From: Actinomyces sp.
GTDB lineage: Bacteria > Actinomycetota > Acidimicrobiia > Acidimicrobiales > Aldehydirespiratoraceae
Length of the DNA: 7,465 bases
Assembly: GCA_003697065.1 (NCBI GenBank)
Contig: RFFY01000039.1
Span: 1 to 7,465 of the forward strand
Direction: 5' to 3'
The translations under genes and the position numbers were made by a program. Under the pieces are notes generated by a model that worked only from the letters and a program-made list of their open reading frames with translations, was not told the origin of the DNA and ran no database searches. Positions 1-6,143 of the stretch are shown here, piece after piece (the stretch's first letter is position 1; every line of letters starts with the position of its first letter).

Positions 1-34
1 CCCCCACCAGCACCACCAACGAGGAGTTCCGGTC

Positions 35-538
35 ATGGCCCAGACCGCTCTGCGCGGCAACCCCGTCCACACCCGCGGCGACCTTCCCGCTCCCGGCCAG
101 AAGGCCCCCGCCTTCACCTTGACCAAGGCCGATCTCAGCCCCCTCAGCTCCGCCGACCTCGCCGGCCGCACCATCGTGTTGAACATCTTCCCCTCCATCG
201 ACACCGCCGTGTGCGCCCAGAGCGTGCGGACCTTCAACGAGCGCGCCGCCGGCCTCGACGGGGTCACCGTCGTGTGCGCTTCGGCCGATCTGCCCTTCGC
301 CCTCGGGCGCTTCTGCGGGGCCGAGGGCATCGAGAACGTCGAGGTGGGCTCGACCTTCCGTAACCCCGAGTTCCTCGACGACTACGGCGTCGGCATGGTC
401 GACGGGCCCCTGGCCGGCCTGTGCGCCCGCTCGGTCGTGGTGATCGGCCCCGACGGGGTGGTGCGCCACAGCGAGCTCGTCCCCGAGATCGCCCAGGAAC
501 CCGACTACGACGCCGCTCTCGCCGCCGCCACCGGCTGA
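35..538 (+). CDS. tpx: Thiol peroxidase Tpx (atypical 2-Cys peroxiredoxin)
   Basis: This 167-residue protein has the full length of the Tpx family (E. coli Tpx is 168 residues). Tpx is a thioredoxin-fold peroxidase that reduces hydrogen peroxide and, preferentially, alkyl and lipid hydroperoxides in the cytoplasm, and is recycled by thioredoxin. Visible hallmarks are the peroxidatic site FPSIDTAVC with Cys60 and upstream Thr57, the resolving cysteine Cys94 in RFCGAEGIENV, and an arginine at 132 in the LCARSVVVIGPDG strand. The 34-residue spacing between Cys60 and Cys94 matches the Cys61/Cys95 pair known in E. coli. Two further cysteines, 81 and 130, are probably structural or incidental. The ATG start has GAGGAG at 21-26, eight bases upstream, and the N-terminal GNPVHTRGDLP fits the family start. 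There is no signal peptide. The gene converges on the peptidase gene, with 39 bases between the two stop codons. The assignment is secure; in vivo substrate preference is inferred from the family. Confidence 0.96.
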   Translation: MAQTALRGNPVHTRGDLPAPGQKAPAFTLTKADLSPLSSADLAGRTIVLNIFPSIDTAVCAQSVRTFNERAAGLDGVTVVCASADLPFALGRFCGAEGIENVEVGSTFRNPEFLDDYGVGMVDGPLAGLCARSVVVIGPDGVVRHSELVPEIAQEPDYDAALAAATG

Positions 539-576
539 GCCGCGGGAACTCCCGCCGCCACCGGCTGAGCCCCGGG
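522..576. repeat. Imperfect direct repeat duplicating the tpx stop region
   Basis: Bases 522-541 (CCGCCGCCACCGGCTGAGCC) recur exactly at 552-571. After one mismatch, CGGG follows in both copies (543-546 and 573-576), so the units are 25 nt with a 30-nt offset. The first copy spans the last tpx codons and its TGA (536-538). The second repeats those codons and a second TGA (566-568) downstream. This looks like a short slippage or tandem duplication of the tpx 3' end. The short GC-rich sequence means chance or convergent similarity cannot be wholly excluded. Confidence 0.75.
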
Positions 577-580
577 CTCA
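566..580. terminator. Short hairpin between convergent tpx and peptidase genes
   Basis: TGAGCC (566-571) and GGCTCA (575-580) form a perfect 6-bp inverted repeat with a 3-nt loop. It lies between the convergent ends of tpx and the peptidase gene, whose stop codon is the right arm's TCA on the reverse strand. Because it is symmetrical it could act on both transcripts. No T-tract follows on either strand, so intrinsic termination is only a possibility, and the stem may be incidental. Confidence 0.25.
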
Positions 581-1357
581 CGAGGGGGTGCGCAGGTCGA
601 GGCGGTAGACGTCGGCCAGAGCGGCGAACAGGGCCGGCTTGGCCGCGGCGAGCTCGTCGGGCCGGCAGAAGAAGGTCTCGCTGGCCACGGCGAAGAACTC
701 CGCCGGGCTGGCCCAGGCATAGGGACGCAGAACGGCGTCGGACGGGCGTTCGTCGGTGTGGCCGTACTCGTCGGCCATCACCTCGTCGAAGGCCGCGGCC
801 CGCTCACCACGCAGGGGCGGGCGTCCGTCCGACCAGCCGTCGGCCGAGTCGATCTTGTGGGCGAACTCGTGGATGACCAGGTTGCGGCCCCGCTGGGGCA
901 GGCGGCTGTCGGCGCGGGCCCGCTGCCAGTCGACCATGAGGGGGCCGGTCCCTCCGAAGGCCTCGCCCGACACCAGACCCCCGGAACGGACCACGCCGGT
1001 GACCGGGCCGGCGTGGCCGCTGCCCGCGGCCCGGGCGGGACCACGGCGCACGATCACCGAGCGGACGTCGCGGTAGGCGTCGAGGCCCAGCTCGAGCACG
1101 GGCAGGGCGGCGTTGGCGGCCACGACGCCCACCACGAGCGGGGTGAGCTCCAGACCCACCCCCTCCCAGCGCACCGCCCGGGCGACCTCCAGGGTGCGCT
1201 CCACGAGGCGCCGACGCCCGTCGGGGTCGAGGCGGGCGGCCAGAGCCACCTCCGGGGGCGCCCCCGGCGACGCGTCGTCGGCGCCCACCAGGGCCTCGAC
1301 CAGGGTCCGGTCGGGCAGGAGTCGGCTGCCGCGTGGGGGGCGCCGACGCCACAGCAC
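578..1357 (-). CDS. mtfA: MtfA-like zinc-dependent metallopeptidase (M90 family)
   Basis: This 259-residue protein is similar in length to E. coli MtfA (about 265), a cytosolic zinc aminopeptidase that binds the glucose repressor Mlc. Family features in order are ALPVLELGLDAYRDV (84-98), SGEAFGGTGPLMVDW (130-144), the zinc motif HEFAHKID (163-170) with His163, Glu164 and His167, and SPAEFFAVASETFF (217-230). Aligned from memory with E. coli MtfA, Glu220 is the third zinc ligand. All catalytic residues are present, so the enzyme should be active. The chosen start is GTG at 1357-1355, two bases after the stop of the upstream kinase gene. No convincing ribosome site precedes it, which suggests re-initiation after the kinase gene. 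A GTG at residue 24 is an alternative. It is the last gene of the four-gene reverse operon. Its reading frame stays open upstream as far as 3019, but that part is out-of-frame translation of the kinase and oxidoreductase genes. The family assignment is strong. The substrate in an actinobacterium is unknown, and no Mlc-like partner is visible here. Confidence 0.88.
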   Translation of the reverse strand: MLWRRRPPRGSRLLPDRTLVEALVGADDASPGAPPEVALAARLDPDGRRRLVERTLEVARAVRWEGVGLELTPLVVGVVAANAALPVLELGLDAYRDVRSVIVRRGPARAAGSGHAGPVTGVVRSGGLVSGEAFGGTGPLMVDWQRARADSRLPQRGRNLVIHEFAHKIDSADGWSDGRPPLRGERAAAFDEVMADEYGHTDERPSDAVLRPYAWASPAEFFAVASETFFCRPDELAAAKPALFAALADVYRLDLRTPS

Positions 1358-1359
1358 GG

Positions 1360-2418
1360 TCAGGCGCCGGACAGGATGCGGTCGGCGTTGTCGAGGAGGC
1401 GGTCGATGCGCTCCATGACGCCGGCGGCCTCGGCGGGATCCTGGTCGCCCATGGCCCCGAGGGCGTAGCGCACCCGGACCCCCTCGGAGATGCAGGCAAG
1501 GCGCCAGTACTGGAAGGCGATGTACCAGTCGAGGCGGGACAGGTCGCGGGGGCTGCGCTCGGCGTAGCGGGCGATCACCTCCTCGGCGGTCCCGAACCCC
1601 TCGGCGGCGGTGGGGACCTCGGGGAAGGCGGGACGGGGGGAGTCGGCGTCGCCCCACCACATGACCATCCCCGCCAGGTCGGCGAGCACGTCGCCCAGGG
1701 TGCACAGCTCCCAGTCGAGGACGGCCGCCACGTGGCCGTCGTGGCCCATCATGCAGTTGTCGAGGCGGTAGTCGCCGTGGACGATGCCGGCCCCCTGCTG
1801 GGGTGGGATGTCGGCGGCCAGGCGGTCGTGGAGCTCGTGGAGCAGGGGCAGCTCGCGGTCGGAGCCCTCGTCGACCTGACGCTTCCAGCGCCGGAGCTGG
1901 CGGGCGACGTAGTCCTGCTTGCGGCCCAGGTCGCCCAGGCCGACGGCGTCGGGGTCGAGGGCGTGGAGGTCGGCCAGGGTGTCGACCAGAGAGCGCGTCA
2001 TCACGGGCCGGACGGCGGGGTCCACCGTCTCGGCGATGGCCCGGTCGCGGACCACGATCCCGTCGACCCAGCCCATCACGTAGAAGGGCGCCCCGTTGAC
2101 CGACTCGTCGGTGCAGAGCCCGACCAGGGGCGGGACGGGCACCGGGGTGTCGGTGAGGGCGGCGATGATGCGGTGCTCGCGGGCCACGTCGTGGGCCGAG
2201 GCGAGCACGTGGCCGGTGGGCGGTCGGCGCAGCACCCAGCGCCGCCCCTCGGCGTCGGTGACCCGGAAGGTCAGGTTCGACCGGCCCCCGGTGATGAGCT
2301 CGAAGGACAGGGGCCGGGCGAGGTCGGGGACCCGCTCGGCGAGCCAGGCGGTGACCGGCCCCGGCGAGATGCCCGTGGGTGCCTCGGGTGCCGTGGTGTC
2401 GCCGCCGGACCCGCTCAC
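1360..2418 (-). CDS. APH-fold phosphotransferase, ACAD10/11 N-terminal-like
   Basis: This 352-residue protein has the aminoglycoside-phosphotransferase/choline-kinase fold. Motifs in order are the nucleotide loop GGRSNLTF (44-51), the ATP-lysine strand position WVLRRPP (61-67, where Arg64 or Arg65 occupies the usual Lys place), the helix-C-type Glu81 in REHRII, the catalytic loop HGDYRLDN (214-221) with Asp216 and Asn221, and the metal-binding VLDWE with Asp235. The GGRSNLTF, WVLRRPP and LDWELCTLGD pattern is typical of the group related to the N-terminal kinase domain of ACAD10/ACAD11. That group phosphorylates hydroxyacyl-CoA-type substrates in animals and often sits beside acyl-CoA genes in actinobacteria, so antibiotic resistance is unlikely. 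The GTG start at 2418 overlaps the oxidoreductase stop by 4 bp (GTGA) and has a strong GGAGG at 2429-2425. An upstream ATG at 2505 would add 29 Arg/Pro-rich residues that are shadow translation of the neighbour. Family is confident; substrate is inferred only from context. Confidence 0.9.
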   Translation of the reverse strand: MSGSGGDTTAPEAPTGISPGPVTAWLAERVPDLARPLSFELITGGRSNLTFRVTDAEGRRWVLRRPPTGHVLASAHDVAREHRIIAALTDTPVPVPPLVGLCTDESVNGAPFYVMGWVDGIVVRDRAIAETVDPAVRPVMTRSLVDTLADLHALDPDAVGLGDLGRKQDYVARQLRRWKRQVDEGSDRELPLLHELHDRLAADIPPQQGAGIVHGDYRLDNCMMGHDGHVAAVLDWELCTLGDVLADLAGMVMWWGDADSPRPAFPEVPTAAEGFGTAEEVIARYAERSPRDLSRLDWYIAFQYWRLACISEGVRVRYALGAMGDQDPAEAAGVMERIDRLLDNADRILSGA

Positions 2419-3329
2419 GCGGCACCTCCGGGTGCCAGGGCGGCGAGGGCGTCGGGGTCGATGGCGCCGGGGGCGTCGGGATCGGTGGGTAGGACCTGGA
2501 TGCACACATGGTCGGCGCCGGCGTCGCGGTGGGCGTGGATCCGGGCGGCGATGGCGTCGGCGTCACCCCAGGCGACCAGGGCGTCGACCAGGCGGTCGGA
2601 GCGCTGGGCGATGTCGTCGTCGGAGAAGCCCAGGCGCTTCCAGTTGTTCGTGTAGTTGGGCAGGCCGGCGTAGAGCTCCATGGCGGCGCGGGCGGTGGCC
2701 CGGGCGGTGGCGGGATCGGTGGTGAGCACGCACTTTTGTTCGACGCACAGGAGCTTGCCGGGCCCGAGGATCTCGCGTGCGGTCTCGGTGTGCTCGGGTG
2801 TCGTCCAGTAGGGGTGGGCGCCGTCGGCGCGTTCGGCGGCGAGGGCGAGCATGCGGGGCCCCAGCGCCGCCAACAGGCGGGGCGGGGGCGCCGACGGGGG
2901 TGGAGCCGTATAGGGCGAGGCGTCCATGGCGTCGAGATAGCGGCGCATGGTGGACACGGGGCGGGAGTAGTCGAGCCCGCGGAGTCCCTCGACCAGGGGG
3001 GCGTGTGACACGCCGACACCCAGCACGAAACGCCCCCCGCTCTGTTCGGCCAGGGTCAAAGCCGCCTGGAGCATGGGGCCGGGATGGCGGTGGTGGATGT
3101 TGGCGATACCGGTGGCGAGCACGAGGCGTTCGGTCTCGGCCAGCAGGAGGGCGGCGTGGGCGAAGGGATCGCGTCCGACCGTGTCGGGGATCCACAAAGC
3201 CGAGTAGCCGAGTTCCTCGAGGCGGCGGGCGAAGGCGACGGCGTCGGCGGCGCTCAGGCGGTCGGTGAACTGCCAGACACCGAGGGTGTCGAGGGTGGCG
3301 GCGCTCGGGGAGAAGCTCGACTCAGCCAA
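2415..3329 (-). CDS. LLM-class F420-dependent oxidoreductase (MSMEG_4141-like)
   Basis: This 304-residue protein is a luciferase-like TIM-barrel flavin/F420 oxidoreductase. Evidence includes the opening barrel strand LGVWQF (16-21), the helix AVAFARRLEELGYSALWIPD (30-49), LATGIANIHHRHP (71-83), the GGRFVLGVGVSH signature (98-109), ALGPRMLALAAERADGAHPY (155-174), where the signal TTPEHT follows, and the terminal strand AGADHVCIQVL (270-280). This pattern resembles the actinobacterial family known as probable F420-dependent oxidoreductase, MSMEG_4141 type, whose members use F420 to oxidise or reduce unidentified substrates. The apparent start is TTG at 3329-3327, read as Met, with GAGAGGGG about 4-6 bases upstream. 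It overlaps the CoA-transferase stop by 8 bp. A GTG at residue 18 is too far into the first strand to be likely. Residues 139-150 form a Pro/Ala-rich stretch (PPPSAPPP). F420 rather than FMN as cofactor is inferred from the family. The substrate is unknown; the flanking CoA-transferase and kinase suggest an alcohol, aldehyde or acyl intermediate. Confidence 0.9.
   Translation of the reverse strand: MAESSFSPSAATLDTLGVWQFTDRLSAADAVAFARRLEELGYSALWIPDTVGRDPFAHAALLLAETERLVLATGIANIHHRHPGPMLQAALTLAEQSGGRFVLGVGVSHAPLVEGLRGLDYSRPVSTMRRYLDAMDASPYTAPPPSAPPPRLLAALGPRMLALAAERADGAHPYWTTPEHTETAREILGPGKLLCVEQKCVLTTDPATARATARAAMELYAGLPNYTNNWKRLGFSDDDIAQRSDRLVDALVAWGDADAIAARIHAHRDAGADHVCIQVLPTDPDAPGAIDPDALAALAPGGAA
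2425..2429 (-). promoter_or_regulatory. Shine-Dalgarno GGAGG deciding the kinase start
   Basis: On the reverse strand GGAGG (within GGAGGTG) lies 6 nt before the GTG at 2418, inside the last codons of the oxidoreductase gene. It supports the GTGA-overlap start over the ATG at 2505. Confidence 0.8.
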
Positions 3330-4605
3330 GGGCGCCCCTCTCTTTCAGCTCGGCGATGCGGGCGTCATCGTAACCGAGCTCCCTGAGCACCTCGCCGGTG
3401 TGCTGGCCCACCTCCGGGGCCCGGGACGGGAGCGGTGGCCGCTCCCCGTCGACGAACACGGGCAGGGGCATCTGCTCGGCGCCCAGGGCCTCGGCGGGCC
3501 AGAAGCCGAGGCGGTGGCGGAACTGGGGATCGTCGGCGACGGAACGGGTGTCGTTCACCGGGGCGATGGGGGTGTTGTGCTCGCGTCCGAACTCGAGCCA
3601 CTCGGCGCTGGTGCGCGAGCGGAACACCTCGCGGAGGATCTCGTGGAGCTCCCGGTTGCCCCGGGCGTGGTCGGCGTAGGTGGAACCCGGCCACCGCTCG
3701 AAGAGGTCGGGGCGCCCGATTCCCTCACAGAAGTTGCGCCAGAAGGCCTGCTCGGAGGCCATGAAGAGCACGTGACCGTCGGCGGTCTCGTAGATCTGGT
3801 AGCGGACGCCCTCCCACATGCCGGCCAGGCCCGGCGGCCGGCGTTCGAGGTCGTCGGCGGGGTTGCCGGTCACCTCGGATTCGGGACGCAGGTAGGCCCG
3901 TTCGGTCTCGATGCGGTACCAGTCCATGTAGGCGGCGGCGTCGGACTGGGCCAACTCGAGGGCGCAGCCCTCCCCGGTGGCCCGGGCGTGGATGACGCCG
4001 GCCAGCACGGCCATGGCGGCCAGCAGGGGGCCGGCGTTGATGCCGATGTTGGGCATGTCGGGCGGGATGCGGCAGAAGCCCTCGTCGTCGACGACGGGGC
4101 GGATGAGGCCGGCCCAGGTGTCGTAGGCGATGCCGTGGCTGGGCATGTCGGCGTAGGGGCCGGTGGCCCCGTAGCCCGAGAGGGTGCAGAACACGATGCG
4201 GGGGTTGATCTCGCGGAGGCGCTCGTAGCCCAGCCCCCGCCGGGCCAGCGAGCCCGGGCGCATGGCCTCGATGACGACGTCGGCGCCGGCGACGAGGTCC
4301 TCGTAGACGCCCACGCCCTCGGGGGTGCGCAGGTCGAGGGTGATCGAGCGCTTGCCCCGGTGGGTGTGCAGGTGCAGCAGTGACACCCCCTCGACGATGG
4401 GCCAGGTCATCTCGCGGATGTAGTCACCGCGGGGCGGTTCGACCTTGACGACGTCGGCGCCGAGGTCGGCGAGGAAGGTGCCGACGAGTCCGGGCCCGAG
4501 CAGGCTCGACTCGATGACCCGCACGCCGGCGAGCAGAGCGGCCGGCGAGGGCGATGGCGGCGGGGTGGGGGAGGCGTCGGTGGGGTCGTCGGTGGTGTCG
4601 TCCAC
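3322..4605 (-). CDS. CaiB/BaiF family (type III) CoA-transferase
   Basis: This 427-residue protein has the family III CoA-transferase fold, a large N-terminal Rossmann-like domain threaded into a small domain. Signatures are LAGVRVIESSLLGPG (25-39), FLADLGADVVKVEPPRGD (44-61), HRGKRSITLDL (82-92), EAMRPGSLARRGLGYERL (113-130), NPRIVFCTLSGYGATGPY (134-151), SHGIAYDTWAGL (156-167), IHARATGEGCALELAQSDA (205-223) and the C-terminal HNTPIAPVND (343-352) and GQHTGEVLRELGY (400-412). Such enzymes move CoA between acids through an aspartyl-CoA intermediate. Here the segment NIGINAGPLLAAM (186-198), which by my manual alignment holds the catalytic aspartate, shows Asn190 and no aspartate (see findings). 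The GTG start is followed by a disordered Asp/Thr/Pro-rich leader of about 22 residues before the fold; GGTGAGG lies close upstream, but no better start was found. It is the first gene of the reverse operon and is divergent from cbs. Family is firm; the acid substrate is unknown. Confidence 0.92.
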   Translation of the reverse strand: MDDTTDDPTDASPTPPPSPSPAALLAGVRVIESSLLGPGLVGTFLADLGADVVKVEPPRGDYIREMTWPIVEGVSLLHLHTHRGKRSITLDLRTPEGVGVYEDLVAGADVVIEAMRPGSLARRGLGYERLREINPRIVFCTLSGYGATGPYADMPSHGIAYDTWAGLIRPVVDDEGFCRIPPDMPNIGINAGPLLAAMAVLAGVIHARATGEGCALELAQSDAAAYMDWYRIETERAYLRPESEVTGNPADDLERRPPGLAGMWEGVRYQIYETADGHVLFMASEQAFWRNFCEGIGRPDLFERWPGSTYADHARGNRELHEILREVFRSRTSAEWLEFGREHNTPIAPVNDTRSVADDPQFRHRLGFWPAEALGAEQMPLPVFVDGERPPLPSRAPEVGQHTGEVLRELGYDDARIAELKERGALG

Positions 4606-4641
4606 GGCCTCACCGTAGAGAGCGGGGGGCCCGGGGTCGAA

Positions 4642-4664
4642 ACGCGAGGGGGCGGCGCTCGCGT
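4642..4664. promoter_or_regulatory. Perfect dyad, candidate operator or leader hairpin
   Basis: ACGCGAG (4642-4648) and CTCGCGT (4658-4664) are exact inverted repeats separated by 9 nt. The dyad lies 37 bp upstream of the CoA-transferase GTG and downstream of the reverse-strand TTGACG box. A homodimeric repressor could bind here, with a half-site spacing of about 16 bp, or the RNA could fold as a 7-bp stem in the CoA-transferase leader. In such GC-rich DNA short dyads arise by chance, so function is unproven. Confidence 0.4.
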
Positions 4665-4754
4665 CCGCGGGGCGGGGGTGACGGAATTCCGATCGGAGAG
4701 GTCGTCAAAGGCCCACCGTCGTGGCAGTGTGGGGCCCCAGGGAACGCCGACGAC

Positions 4755-4759
4755 GGGAG
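4755..4759 (+). promoter_or_regulatory. Shine-Dalgarno GGGAG deciding the cbs start
   Basis: GGGAG, within GGGAGAGG, lies 6 nt before the GTG at 4766. No comparable site precedes the in-frame GTG at 4721, so the shorter start is preferred. Confidence 0.75.
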
Positions 4760-4765
4760 AGGCCC

Positions 4766-6142
4766 GTGGAGATCGCCGAGTCGATTCTCGACCTCATCGG
4801 GGAGACACCGATGGTGAAGCTGAGGCGCGTGGCGGCCGACGTGCCCGCCACCGTGGCCGCCAAGGTCGAGGTCACCAATCCCGGCGGAAGCGTGAAGGAC
4901 CGCCCCGCTTTGGCCATGGTCCTCGACGCCGAACGGCGGGGCCTGCTGAAGCCCGGCGGCACCATCGTCGAGCCCACCTCGGGCAACACCGGGGTCGGGC
5001 TGGCCATCGTCGCCGCCCAGCGCGGTTACCGGTGCGTGTTCGTCATGACCGACAAGGTCAGCCCCGAAAAGGTCGACCTGCTGCGGGCCTACGGGGCCGA
5101 GGTCGTGGTGTGTCCCGTCGCCGTGGCCCCCGACGATCCCCAGTCGTACTACTCCACCGCCGAGCGGCTCGTGCGCGAGATCCCCGGCGCCTACCGGCCC
5201 GACCAGTACTCCAACCCGGTGAATCCCCTGTCCCACTACGAGACCACGGGCCCGGAGATCTGGCGCCAGACCGAGGGCCGCCTCACCCACTTCGTGGCCG
5301 GCGCGGGCACGGGGGGCACCATCTCGGGCGTCGCCCGCTATCTGAAGGAACAGAACCCGGAGGTGCAGATCGTGGCCGCCGACCCCGAGGGGTCGGTGTA
5401 CTCCGGCGGCAGCGGACGGCCCTACCTCGTCGAGGGCGTGGGCGAGGACTTCTGGCCCACCACCTACGACCCCTCCCTCGTCGACCGCACCATCGCCGTC
5501 CCCGACCGGGAGTCCTTCCTCATGGCCCGGCGGGTCACCCGCGAGGAGGGCCTGTTCATCGGGGGCTCGGGCGGCACCGCCGTGCAGGCCGCCCTGTGGG
5601 TGGCGGCCGAGGCGACCCCCGACGACCTCGTCGTCGTCCTCATCCCCGACTCGGGCCGGGGCTACCTCTCGAAGGTGTTCAACGACGACTGGCTGGCCAA
5701 CTACGGCTTCCTCACCGCCGACGGGCCCGTGGTCGGTGACGTGCTCGCCGTCCGTCGCCGCGACATCCCCGAGCTGGTCTACGTCCAGCCCCACGAGTCG
5801 GCCCGCCACGCCATCGACCTCATGCGCACCCACGGGGTGTCCCAGCTCCCCGTCGCCAAGGGCGAGATGCCCCTGGCCGCCGCCGAGGTCATGGGTGCCG
5901 TCAACGAGCTGCGCCTCATGGACATGGTCTTCGACTCGCCCGCCGTGCTCGACAAGACCGTCGAGGACGTCATGGGTCCCCCGCTGCCCACCATCGGGAT
6001 CGGTCAGCCCGTCGCTTTGGCCGTCGAGATGCTCGACACCTGTTCGGCCCTGCTGGTGCTCGACGGGGGCCGCCCCCGGGCCGTCATCTCCAGCAGCGAC
6101 CTGCTGAGCTTCTTGACCGCCGGTGGGCAGGGGAGGAGCTGA
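4766..6142 (+). CDS. cbs: Cystathionine beta-synthase with C-terminal CBS pair
   Basis: This 458-residue protein condenses L-serine (or an activated serine) with L-homocysteine to L-cystathionine, using PLP in the cytoplasm. The fold-type II catalytic part (about 1-315) shows LIGETPMVKL (10-19), the PLP lysine Lys44 in NPGGSVKDRPA, the substrate loop TSGNTG (71-76), the phosphate loop GAGTGGTISG (179-188), GVGEDFWPTTYD (224-235) and PDSGRGYLSK (294-303), where Ser296 would contact the PLP ring nitrogen. A pair of CBS domains follows (about 333-450), with TVEDVMGPPLPTI (398-410) and RAVISSSDLL (438-447). There is no N-terminal heme domain, as usual in bacteria. The length matches mycobacterial Cbs (about 464). 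The GTG at 4766 is chosen for its ribosome site; the in-frame GTG at 4721 would add 15 mostly basic residues. It stops one base before metB, implying one operon. The CBS pair probably senses an adenosyl ligand such as SAM, but this is inference. Confidence 0.95.
   Translation: MEIAESILDLIGETPMVKLRRVAADVPATVAAKVEVTNPGGSVKDRPALAMVLDAERRGLLKPGGTIVEPTSGNTGVGLAIVAAQRGYRCVFVMTDKVSPEKVDLLRAYGAEVVVCPVAVAPDDPQSYYSTAERLVREIPGAYRPDQYSNPVNPLSHYETTGPEIWRQTEGRLTHFVAGAGTGGTISGVARYLKEQNPEVQIVAADPEGSVYSGGSGRPYLVEGVGEDFWPTTYDPSLVDRTIAVPDRESFLMARRVTREEGLFIGGSGGTAVQAALWVAAEATPDDLVVVLIPDSGRGYLSKVFNDDWLANYGFLTADGPVVGDVLAVRRRDIPELVYVQPHESARHAIDLMRTHGVSQLPVAKGEMPLAAAEVMGAVNELRLMDMVFDSPAVLDKTVEDVMGPPLPTIGIGQPVALAVEMLDTCSALLVLDGGRPRAVISSSDLLSFLTAGGQGRS
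6132..6136 (+). promoter_or_regulatory. Shine-Dalgarno GGAGG deciding the metB start
   Basis: GGAGG, within GGGGAGGAG (6130-6138), lies 7 nt before the GTG at 6144, inside the last codons of cbs. It favours this start over an in-frame GTG at 6123 that would sit upstream of the site. Confidence 0.8.
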
Positions 6143-6143
6143 C

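Larger units (their letters stand above)
4606..4765. promoter_or_regulatory. Divergent intergenic region, CoA-transferase/cbs
   Basis: These 160 bases separate two divergent operons and must hold both promoters. On the reverse strand a TTGACG box (4708-4703) matches a housekeeping -35 element in 5 of 6 positions, but no convincing -10 lies 16-18 bases beyond it. On the forward strand I see no clear -35/-10 pair for cbs. Overlapping small palindromes GGAATTCC (4683-4690) and CCGATCGG (4689-4696), and TGGGGCCCCA (4730-4739), are also present. The 7-bp dyad is listed separately. Regulation is inferred from position only. Confidence 0.5.

Noticed and set aside
1360..2418. Possible aminoglycoside-resistance gene
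   Set aside because: The fold is shared, but the GGRSNLTF, WVLRRPP and LDWELCTLGD pattern fits the ACAD10/11-like group, and the operon is metabolic.
1333..2655. A 440-codon forward frame antisense to the kinase gene
   Set aside because: Its translation is Gly/Val/Asp/His-rich with no domain, which is typical of the strand opposite a GC-rich gene. The reverse-strand kinase carries conserved catalytic motifs.
2684..2710. Tandem 12-nt repeat (GGGCGGTGGCCC-like) as a possible regulatory repeat
   Set aside because: It lies inside the oxidoreductase gene in frame and encodes the alanine-rich helix segment ATARATARA. Simple codon reuse in GC-rich DNA explains it.
578..3019. An 813-codon continuous reverse-strand frame that could be read as a giant fusion ending in a zinc peptidase
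   Set aside because: Only the last 259 residues show a recognisable domain. The remainder is Arg/Pro/His-rich and overlaps two well-supported genes in other frames. It is open because stop codons are rare in GC-rich DNA.
3265..4383. A 372-codon forward frame antisense to the CoA-transferase
   Set aside because: It has no recognisable domain and a composition typical of antisense shadows. The CoA-transferase on the other strand is conserved along its full length.
4683..4696. Overlapping palindromes GGAATTCC and CCGATCGG as an operator
   Set aside because: Each is a short, common 8-mer with no second spaced copy, so there is not enough to call a binding site beyond noting it in the intergenic region.
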